In this document: positions 40,831 through 49,906 of the stretch, in pieces | Layout of the letters: every line of letters starts with the position of its first letter | How positions within the stretch are numbered: position 1 is the first letter of the stretch | NCBI RefSeq assembly: GCF_000275845.1 | Contig: NW_006766884.1 | Span: 203,976 to 267,975 of the forward strand | Length of the DNA: 64,000 bases | DNA from: Dichomitus squalens LYAD-421 SS1 | Lineage: Eukaryota > Basidiomycota > Agaricomycetes > Polyporales > Polyporaceae | Direction of reading: 5' to 3' | The notes under the pieces: model-generated | Told to the model about the DNA's origin: nothing | The model's database searches: none | The model's input: the letters and a program-made list of their open reading frames with translations, nothing else | Program-made: the position numbers and the translations under genes

Positions 40831-41268
40831 TAGTCACTCTCGACGTACGGAAAGGAGGCCGATGGTGACGATGCACCGCGCAGCCCATCGCCGGTGGATA
40901 TCCTCCCTACAGGCGAGCAGGATGCTCTCACCCATACTATCCGCGCCCACAAGGCGACGCTATTGTTGTCAAATTGCTCTAGCTTGTACCCAAAAAGGAT
41001 ACAGGTCTCTGACGCACCGGACCTTGATGATTTCCGTCAGCCAGCACGTCTGGATACGCGGTAACGCTCAGAGAGAACATAATTTGTCGTACAAGAATAT
41101 ATCTTCCATAGTCATGCTAACCTTGTCTATCTCAGCAGATGAGCAACCGGATAGCACGATCAAGCAGGCTTCACGAATGTATGGCTCCTGGAGGGTAATA
41201 TCTATTGCACCAATATCCGTGATGCACTCATCGTTGATACATAAGGCCTCAGGACGCACCCTGCTGTG
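40831..41268 (+). pseudogene. Possible divergent or decayed fifth copy of the tandem family
   Basis: A frame without its own ATG is open from about 40831 to a stop at 41063. It reads like protein (EADGDDAPRSPSPVDILP, then THTIRAHKATLLL, then LYPKRIQVSDAPDLDDFRQ). YPKRIQV occupies the place of the family's Y-x-R-Q-I. After a plausible 51-nt gtaacg...catag interval another frame holds KQASRMYGSWRVISIAPI, similar to the family's C-terminal G-S-W block, and stops at 41268. The L-A-x-K-I-A helix is not clear and I found no first exon. It may be a relic, a badly diverged copy, or coincidence. Confidence 0.3.
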
Positions 41269-41438
41269 ATCACACCTCTCAACGACAACAATGGATCCCT
41301 CCAGCAGATCCAGCCCAAGAAAACCTCGTACGGGCGAGGTGGGTTCAACCTACGATAACCAAGCCTCAATGTGGCGGTTGAGCAACATCCACTCATCACT
41401 GTATCTCTTAGTATCCTTTAGGCCCAAATCCAGACCCT

Positions 41439-42359
41439 ATGGCCCTCGCAGTGTATAGGAACCTGCGTTACGGTCAGGAAGAATACTGGGATGCTCAGGG
41501 ATGGCCTCGTTCCAATGTTCATCCTCCGCTTGCTCCCGGCCAGATTAGCGGCAGCTCGACCTTGTCCAACGCCTACTCAGTGAGACACCGCACTCCTCTC
41601 AGCGGCTATAGAGACGACACTCACGTTCAACAGAGTAACATGCTTGGCGCTGCTGGCCCACGCGCACCCTTAGGTGGCCCCGACATTATGAACCAGGTTG
41701 AACAAACGCAGATGGTGAATACTATTAATGTTATGGCGGAAGAACGTACTCAAACAGTGCTTGCAGAGCCTGCATTGGGTGCCCCTGCCCTACATCGACT
41801 ACGATGGCGGCCGTCGACTTGGAGAAAGCCATGTCCTCTACTTTCAGAACAAAGGCGGGCATGAATTTGCCCTTTCGTTGGTGAAGCAGCGCGGCCGCGA
41901 CGCAATCAATGACCTCGTAGGCAGGGATACACCAGCACCCTTGGGTAACGCGTCGGCGAAGCTATCAATTCGCTTGCATGTCAGTGACTCCAAGTCCTAT
42001 TCATCACTGTTTCGCTCACTTACTGTTCCCTCAGTTTGAAGGCACTATTCAGTACACGAGACAGATCATGGCCCGCCGATCAACTGCTCATGCCGAACCC
42101 ATCTCAATGGGGAACCTGGCTTACAAAATTGCGCTTGAAATGGAGGCGTTCATGGTATGCGGTACTCTCCTTTTCCGTGAATCAAGGGTGCTTACGGGGC
42201 GCTCCTGTACAGAAAGAGACGGGAGGAAAGGGCCAACCCCTTCGATACCGAGGACGTGACGTCGAGTTCTCTGAGCTGCTATTGTGGCGGCTTCGTCAAT
42301 GCTCCTTAGGTTCTTGGGTCCCGGAGTTCATGATTGCGGAATGGCAATACCGTGACTGA
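41439..42359 (+). CDS. Tandem family copy C, unknown function
   Basis: Four exons (41439-41714, 41767-41979, 42035-42154, 42213-42359) give 251 aa. The N-terminal exon is Tyr/Gln/Pro-rich (YRNLRYGQEEYWDAQG) with no known domain. Exon 2 begins SLHWVPLPYIDYDGG, matching ILPAIDYPPSQ of copy D in position, and ends AKLSIRLH. Exon 3, 40 codons, is FEGTIQYTRQIMARRST, then ISMGNLAYKIALEMEAFM. Exon 4 carries RGRDVEFSELLLWRLRQ and SLGSWVPEFMIAEW. Introns of 52-58 nt lie at the same positions as in copies B and D. Closest in wording to copy D. Confidence 0.7.
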
Positions 42360-44854
42360 AGCCTTCATTTCTCGACCAAACTACTCCTTGTCCAGCCTAA
42401 CATCGTCCTCGTATGTGTATGAGTAGTAACATATTCCTACCTGAAAGATGATATGTAGTGCCCGGCGCACTACAAATGAGTCCTCTCCTTGCCAAGGTTA
42501 CTATGACTTGAGCGTTCGCACTCGCCAATCATTCACCCGTGCTAAAGGTGGTGTGCAAGGGGGGGTTGAGTCGGCCATATTCCCGCAATAGGCAGCACGG
42601 GTCGAGCAATCCAACATACCAATTTGAAAATGATGTTCTCTCTTAGGCCCTGGATAGCCGATTCATATGCAGTCTTTCGGTGAGAGAGAATGGTCAAGCC
42701 CGTGGTCCGGGGTCTAGTAGCTCTCTATGCACTGTCGGAGATTATCTTCTGTGACGCTGTTGACAACCGCAGCCGTGCTCACGTGGCATGGCGCTCAAAG
42801 GGCGCACGGGCACCGCGTTCATCCTTGCGCGCTTCAAGGTCGAGGTACCAATGCGCAGGGACAGACATGGTCGCGTGCACAAGCCTGAGACTGGCCCTAC
42901 CTCTACTTTGAGGTTCCCATTGCTATGGAGCAAGTTGAAAGCGATCGCCTACTCCCGGTACCCTCCACCGTTTCACCCGAGCATCTCCACCCCAGTACTC
43001 CACTTCCCGATTTCTTGTTCTTTCAAGTTGCAAAAGACTTGGACCATCGCAGCTTTCCATTGCAACGAAACGCAGTCGTCCTTTGTTTTACATCAATATG
43101 TAAGAATATGTATGCGAACTGTTGCTGTACGCTGATTGAAGTATATAATGTCAGCCAATGGAATACGGCGTACGCGTCCTGCCATTTTCCATCGAGATTG
43201 ACAGCGCGCGCGTAGTAACTTACGTGCAGGATCAAGGATACAATGCAGCTGCTTGCTGATCTGTCGGGTGCGCTCTCATTTCCTTGGCAGTATCAATGAT
43301 GGAGTGCATTTCGGAAGCTGTACTTTTAGGCGCATGATTGATATCCAGCTGCCCCATCCCGGGCGAACATAGTGGGTTTGCGAACACACAGCTCAGGCAA
43401 CGATGCACCAATGTCATGCAAGATCAAGTGCGTATACGCTGCGCCCATCGGGTGCCTCGAACACAAGGTGTTGGTCGGCCATCGTATCTCGTGCCCTCGA
43501 ACGCTTCCTCTTCTACGGACAGCTAGAGCGTACACTTTTCAAAATATTCCCTGTCGCAACCAGGTGTGTACGTGTGTCTTCGACCGCTTGGTATATATGT
43601 GACATGTATCTCCATAGACAGCAGGTCGAAGAGTGCAACTTCTCAGACCTACTATGAGGCGAAATCGCTCCAACCTACGCAGTCGTGACATGCTCCGGGA
43701 TATTTGGTGGGAATCTAGCTAATTATACTCAGAGAACGCTGATGAGCTTTTGTTGATCCGGATGGATCAGGACTCCTTCCTCGAGATGCACACAGTTATA
43801 CGCAATCCTGATTGACCTCCAGTTCATAAAGCCTTCCCAGATATCTGGAGGCTTGACGCGCTTCGGGATCATATCTCAGAGACCGACGCGCCGGTGGAGG
43901 TTAAGGCGGCAAACCATTATGTTTGCAGTTTCTATCTAAGGTCCTATACAGATTGCGAGGCTATGTACCTCGGGAACAACGGCGGCGACCTGAACGCTGG
44001 GGCATAGGGCTGGTGTCGGCGGTGGCGACGGAACGACAACATCCCTTGTGCATGTCGACAATTCGCCGCAACGTCGCTCGACCGCGGCCGCCCAAGTCTT
44101 CTGCCCCAGGTTGACATGTTGCACACGCCGCTCATGGATGGTCATCCGGATACGACACCGCGCAAAAGGGCCAGAAGGAGGATTCTGTCGGCGTTCTGGC
44201 GCGATATCCTGGTGCACGGCTCCGCAGGCTAGCGGTCGGCCAGCTTTGCAACACCGCCTGTCCTTCGTCGGTGCATGGGAAGGGATGTATATTAAAGCGA
44301 GTCACAAGCCCAGGGAAGAGACCCCGGGAGGCATATTCACGGTAGCAGGTGCCCCCTACGAGTCGAGGAATTAGATGGATATCATGACCTCGATACAGGA
44401 AGGGTTACTCACCCGATACGTGTCCCGCACAAAAGGGATCGCCGCTCTGCACAATGACCCCGCAAACTCGACGAGTCCTCGCGCAGATGTGTCGGCAAGA
44501 TATCCGTTTAGAAAGGCGGGACGGTCGGGCTGGCCAGTCGGGATATCTGGCTGTCTGGATGTTCGCCGTCATGTCGATCTACTTACATGATGCTATTCGC
44601 CGCTCATTCAACACCATCCGGAAATCCAGCCGCTGCGCTGTGTTGGCAGATCTGGTCTTTCGCCTTTGCACTTACCCCCGGCCGCGGCAACAATATAAGG
44701 CTGTGGGCTGTTTAATGGCTCAGTCCCATCCCAAAGATGTCCGCTCAGAACTTGTCGAGTAACTCACCGTGCACACCACTAGAGCCTACATTCGAGGTCG
44801 GTCCTAGCTAGCGATGATTTACCAACAACACCTCACCGCTGATCATCGTAGTTC
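42360..44854. other. 2.5-kb spacer with an unresolved coding-like block
   Basis: No complete gene. The plus strand at about 42896-43100 has a protein-like frame (WPYLYFEVPIAMEQVESD, then LPDFLFFQVAKDLDHRSF), and another at 43150-43255 (VRVLPFSIEIDSARVVTYV). They are not in one frame, and I could not join them to each other or to an upstream ATG. A further basic stretch at 44099-44230 (RKRARRRILSAFWRDILV) is also isolated. These could be exons of a real gene I failed to assemble or remains of decayed genes. Confidence 0.35.
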
Positions 44855-45792
44855 ATGGATCCCTCGGCCATTGTCCGCGAAGGCCACGAACTCATGGTCC
44901 GCCGTCAATTATTGTCCATGGGTCATCCAGAGCCCGTCTTGAGTGGAGAGTCCTCACTGAGGGACGCGCTACAAGAGGTAGAGAAGGTAAGAACACTCTA
45001 TGCTTTGTAAAGATGGAGTATACTCACTTCACCAGGAGGAAGGGGCGAAAACACCCGAACATGCGATGACACACTTCCGTCCTAACACGCACACCGTAGC
45101 CGAAGAGCCCCAAGACCCATTTGACCAGGCGATGTCCCTGCCACAGAACCCCATCGTGCAACCTATGCTCGAGGTCAACACTGGAGTTGTGCCCACACAC
45201 ACGCAGCTTTCCTACGAAATTCTACCTGCTATCGACTATCCGCCGTCACAAAATTCTACAGCCGATAGCCCCGAGATCCGCTTCGTAACACACGATGGCG
45301 GCGAACTTCCGTTGCCATGGGCACTTGATAGTAGAGGTGACCGGCTTGTAGATGCAAGAATTTCTGCCCCGTTGCCTGAGGACGTCGCGGCCAAACTAAA
45401 CCTCAGACTCCACGTGAGCATCCACTTCACCGTCTGTACTCATGATCACTTACGGGATGCATAGTATCCGGGCTGCTCGGAGGCGTACACCAGACAGATC
45501 ATGTCTCGCAGATCCACGGCAGCCGGCGAGCCTATCTCTATGAAGGAACTCGCGAAGAAGATTGCCCGCGAGATGGGTGCATACATAGTAGGTCATATTG
45601 TCGGCTAATATCTTAAGTCTCTAAACACTGCCACTCCAGACACGCGAGAGAAACAGGGGGTGCCCTATGATGTTCAAGGGACGCCCAGTTGAGCTTGACG
45701 ATCTCCTGCTTTGGAGACTCCGCAGGGTTAGCTCGGGCTCCTGGACGGCCGACTTCAAGATCGCGAGATTTGATTTCCCTCTAACTATGTGA
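44855..45792 (+). CDS. Tandem family copy D, unknown function
   Basis: Four exons (44855-44986, 45036-45413, 45465-45587, 45640-45792) give 261 aa. The N-terminus is mostly polar (MDPSAIVREGHELMVRRQ). Exon 2 contains LSYEILPAIDYPPSQ and ends VAAKLNLRLH. Exon 3, 41 codons, is YPGCSEAYTRQIMSRRST, then ISMKELAKKIAREMGAYI. Exon 4 has KGRPVELDDLLLWRLRR, then SSGSWTADFKIARF, and ends PLTM. This is the clearest member of the family and a good query for searches. No catalytic motif, signal peptide or membrane segment was seen; the basic helix before the last intron could bind nucleic acid or a partner, which is speculation. Confidence 0.72.
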
Positions 45793-47875
45793 CCTGCTTC
45801 CTATAAATGCCTAGAACAACATTTCAAAGCTTGTATTGTATTGAGAGCACGACAATTAGCTTATTACAGTATGACACACCTTTCTCCTCGAGCCATGCAA
45901 GTCCCGCGGTGACTTGCATTGGGGTAGAAACATCCATCTCTCCTTCCATGCAGGCAAAAATGCACTGGTCGATATCCACGCTGATAACCCTGTTCTACGC
46001 ATATCAGTGATGACATCTCTCCGCGTAGAGACTACAACGGCGGTTTCAACTCGAAGGGGGATCGGGCCATCATGGTTGAAACCCCCCTTTCCCTCTTCAC
46101 GTGATGCCTTGCGTGCCTTGTCCGGAGTCGTCTGTGCCTCCTCCCCACTAAAACCGCCGTTGTAGGTTACTCGTAGTGGTACGAATACTCACACAGCTCT
46201 ATTCATCCGACAAGAGCCTCACAATCGCCTGACGTCCTTCGTCCCGTTTGGCGAGAAGAGGCGTGCCGGGAAAGACAGTGTGTCATATCATAATCCATAT
46301 GAATACGCTTGACGATAGATCTTAGCGGGATCAACATGCGCCAGGTCCGCGTCGGGTTACTTATTAATCATGCGCACGGGCGACCTATTAGCATCGAACC
46401 AGAGTGATATGCATTCTTGTACTTACTGAGATCGTGGCCTGGACAGCGAAGCAGAACTCGGCTAGGGAAACCATTCAGCGGAGGGTGTCTGGGTCGGGCA
46501 GAAGGAAGGACCTTTGAGGTGAGATTTCTTTCGTCTCAGGGCAATATATCTACACATGAGGCGTCTGAAGAGGAACAGCCTCTGGGAATGGCTGGCCTAT
46601 CAGTGAACACAGCCGAACCGCAACGAGGCACCTTGACAGATGGCGAAGGCTTCGTCGTCCACAAAAGACACACGGGCGGTTCGGGCGTCCGTGGATTCGT
46701 CCATCTCATCGCCCCAGACCTCCAGTCTCAAGCCCCCTTGACTGAGAGCATCGTTCGGTTGCAATAGAAGTTGCATTGGAGGCAAGCTATCGGTTGCGCT
46801 GTATGGAGTCGACGGTCTGATTTTACTAGGAGCTGAGAGCTGGCCCAGAAGTTCGAGTGTCAATGTATGTGCTTTCTACCACATGCCTCATGCCGGTAAG
46901 TGGAACACGTCAAGAAAGCGCTTCCGCGTGATCATGTGGCCGCCTTGCAATGCTTCCATGTCAAGGATGGTACTGCCCGACTGCATTACAGCCAATAGCT
47001 CTCGTTGCTCCCCATTCCTCTACTCATGGCCACTCTCATCCTGCTCAGATGCATATCTGGTTGGGGGCAAATTTCCAGGCATGCTTTATACTCAGCTGTA
47101 TCGACAGGACTCATATAACCGGATGGGTGGGACGAAGGGAGAATAAAGTCCAAGTGATATGGGCAAGACGAGTCTTGAAGACGAATCCTCACAAGACAAG
47201 CGGATAATGCGCTATCGTTTCCATCGTGATCGTCGCAGTCGCCAGTCAACACTTGTTCGAGAGAACTATTCGGAGGATTGGAGACTAAGCGAATGTCTAC
47301 AGACCACCCACATAATATCCCGCGGACCAGGGGAAAGCCTCAGGCTGCCGACAGCGTCAGGAGTGATACCTCGGGAGAAGAGAATGAATGACAGGAAGGC
47401 AACGACGATTTGAGTCGCACCGCTGGGTGCTGCTGGCTGTACGCAACCTCGTCAACATTGAACTTGGTCACACAAACGCAGTGTTGTGTTTGGCATCAGC
47501 TGCACGTGGCCGAGATTGATGAGTCCCGCCTTTCCCCCTTTTCCGTCGTGTCGGCACCGATGCCCGTGATTCTCGGCGTCCATGTGGCTGTTGAGTATGA
47601 CGCCGTCTGCGCAGTGCGCACTCCTTCACGACCGCACATCCGTAGTGAGCGAGTACTGTCGCCGAGTTGACGATCCACAACACTGTCCTCTGCTTGAGCC
47701 TCGCTGTACACAAGATTGCTAAGCAGGAATCGTTCCCCACTGTGTCTCTCGACCGGTTACCCGGGCATCTTTCCTGGACCTTGGTACCCACAAGCCACAT
47801 TGATATCCGGCACGGCTGCATCCAGCTTTTCGCACACAACCTCCTCATACCGGCCGCCCATTGCAATATCGTGCC
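45793..47875. other. 2.1-kb spacer with an inverted-repeat element and weak minus-strand coding hints
   Basis: No complete gene. On the minus strand, 46265-46197 reads GTPLLAKRDEGRQAIVRLL and stops, which resembles the end of an ankyrin repeat. 46863-46600 reads LRLEVWGDEMDESTDARTARV. They could be exons of a decayed or unassembled minus-strand gene. 46870-47870 shows only chance-like frames. An inverted repeat at 46032-46165 is listed separately. Confidence 0.35.
46032..46165. mobile_element. Short foldback (MITE-like) element candidate
   Basis: Perfect 15-bp inverted repeats end the 134-bp interval: ctacaacggcggttt at 46032-46046 and its reverse complement at 46151-46165. A nested smaller inverted repeat (46042-46050 against 46075-46083) continues into an aaggggg/cccccctt pair, so the left half folds into its own hairpin. 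It has no coding capacity. No clear target-site duplication was seen. It could be a small non-autonomous DNA transposon or a structured regulatory sequence. Confidence 0.4.
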
Positions 47876-49167
47876 ATGACTAGCGAAGTAATGCCTGCGG
47901 CATCCTCGGAGGACTTTGAGCTACCACCTACTATCTTCGACCCCACGACTTGCACGCGCAAGGGCCTTTGTCCCGTCACGCAGATTCGCAACCAGGCAGA
48001 GACTCTGGAGGGCCACTCGTTGTATTATGAGATACACGGGTCGGGTCCGGAGAAGGTCATCTTCATAATGGGGTGCGTCTATCTTCCGTTAGGTTCATGG
48101 AATGTAGGCGCGAGCCGAAAGTCGTCCTTGCAGGCTTAACTCTACCTCGGCTGGGTGGTTACCCCAGGTGGAATACTTCGGACGCCAGCCGGAATACTCT
48201 GTCATGGTGTTCGATAATAGAGGGGTGGGAAACAGCGGGGCACCTCGGGGACCATACACGTGTGTACCTTGGCCTTCCGTTCTATGCCCGGCCGCGCGCT
48301 GACGCATCAAACAGCACGAGCGGGATGGCAGAGGACGCGATCACGCTACTGAACTTCGTGGGATGGACTGAGAAGCACCAGGTTCATGTCGTCGGCGTGT
48401 CTCTTGGGGGAATGATTGCTCAAGGTGAGTTCTTCAGCTCACCAACGTATATGCCTATCCAAACATATGTCTATTTGCGCTGTCTACAGAGCTCGCCAGT
48501 AGAATCCCGGAGCGGATTGCGTCCCTGAGTTTGATCGTGACGAAGGCTGGGAGGCGTCACTGGGTGGACCTTCCCTCAGTGGGTGTCACTAAGCAACTAG
48601 CCATGGCACGTCTTCTTACGTCGTATCTAGTACACAGGATTGCGAAACCTCTTGCGGACGATGACTATCCGTGAACCAGAAAAACGCATCCCACATGTTT
48701 TAGACATGTTATTCCCCAGGGCTTGGCTGGACGCTAAGGATCCCTCAGATCCTCAAGGGCGGACGAATAGGGAGATCCAGGAAGAGGTCAGTAGCCTTTC
48801 ACATTCCCCTCGGTCTTTCGTCCAACTTCCCCTCCAGGCATACAAGAAGCGCGTTGCGGTCACGCGCCCTCAACCTTTCCTAGGAGCTGTCTCGCAAATG
48901 GCAGCCGCAACGACCCACTACGTTTCGCCCGAGCGACTGCGGAAGATCTCCTCGACCATTCCGAAGGTGCTCATCGTGACAGGAGACACCGACCACCTGA
49001 TCGACCCACGCAATAGCCATCATCTGAAGGAGGACATGCCAGAAGCCGAATTGATTGTGAAGGAGGGCGGAGCACATGGACTCGCGATGCAGTACAAGGA
49101 TTGGTTCAACGAGGTCCTTGAGAGGACCTTCAAGGAAGGGCGGCAGCGCGCGTCCTCTTCGCAGTAG
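47876..49167 (+). CDS. Alpha/beta hydrolase
   Basis: Six exons (47876-48072, 48134-48259, 48315-48424, 48490-48582, 48638-48786, 48838-49167) give 334 aa. The fold's landmarks are in order: HGSGPEKVIFIMG (oxyanion strand), MVFDNRGVGNSG, the nucleophile elbow HVVGVSLGGMIAQ (Ser in G-x-S-x-G), VLIVTGDTDHLIDP (acidic residue) and GGAHGLAMQ (His). It is therefore a likely active serine hydrolase of the epoxide-hydrolase/esterase-like superfamily; the substrate cannot be told. No signal peptide, so probably cytosolic. It lies alone between a gene-poor spacer and the HRQ1 region. Confidence 0.85.
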
Positions 49168-49353
49168 CCGTAGGGAGAATGAGGATAGGACAGAGTGCGC
49201 AGCGCTATTATACAGAGTATAGTCTATCGAGCATTGTGTAACATCAGAACGCCCGGAATCGTGTGCAGCTGATCAGAGTGTACATCCTAGGGGGTGATCA
49301 GTATTCTGCTACAGAGAGGAAAGATGATAACGCACCAAGTGCCCTGGGACATG

Positions 49354-49611
49354 TCAGTGCTCCTTGAGCATCGCAGCGAGCGTTTTCCTCGCGTCGCGCG
49401 GAAGACCCCTCAAGGCCGTCTTCGCCTTCAAAGCTTCTATCCTGATGTTTGGTGGATAGTCCGCGCCTGCCTCCTCCTTCCGCTTCAGGAGAACCTCAAT
49501 GAGAGAAGGCCGAGGCACGTCAGAGCGGACAGGCTCTGGAATGGGTCGCAGGGCGGGGTCGACTTTGGAGCGCGGGACAACGCGAACGAGGCGTACGAGC
49601 GTAGGGCGCAT
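49354..49611 (-). CDS. Small basic protein, possibly mitochondrial
   Basis: An 85-codon frame from ATG 49611 (MRPTLVRLVRVVPRSK) ends AMLKEH. The N-terminal 20 residues are Arg-rich without acids and could form an amphipathic targeting helix. The rest is Pro-containing then helical (PSLIEVLLKRKEEAG, then LKAKTALRGLPRDARKTLA). The frame stays open upstream to an acceptor at 49630. A first exon at 49771-49748 (MRVDSRVQ) would extend it to 99 aa. Size and composition suggest a small mitochondrial ribosomal or assembly protein, but I do not recognise it. Divergent from HRQ1. Confidence 0.5.
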   Translation of the reverse strand: MRPTLVRLVRVVPRSKVDPALRPIPEPVRSDVPRPSLIEVLLKRKEEAGADYPPNIRIEALKAKTALRGLPRDARKTLAAMLKEH

Positions 49612-49906
49612 CTTGATGATGGAAAAATCCTGTGAGACCGATGGCTAGTCAGACTCGGGCAACGAAGACAGAGACGGACGGAACAGCACACCAGCACGGT
49701 GAAGGTCGACGCGAAGGCAAGGATGGGCGCTCGCAAAGGCCCGTGACCTGAACGCGACTGTCGACGCGCATTCTAGCGCTTGTATTTCATCTTAGACGCG
49801 ACCACAACGGCGGAGCTCGTCCACAGCTCTTGTCTGGCTACGAAATTACTGTTGCGCCCCTCACGCACTCAGCGTATGCGAAACAAAGAACTCTTGGAAG
49901 GTCACG
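49612..49906. promoter_or_regulatory. Divergent promoter region of HRQ1 and the small basic protein
   Basis: 295 bp between the two start codons, which may also hold a 5' exon and a 118-nt intron of the small gene (49630-49747). No specific site was identified. Confidence 0.35.

Noticed and set aside
35421..45792. The tandem family as a mating-type or pheromone locus
   Set aside because: No homeodomain, pheromone precursor (CaaX) or seven-helix receptor was seen, and the usual flanking genes are absent.
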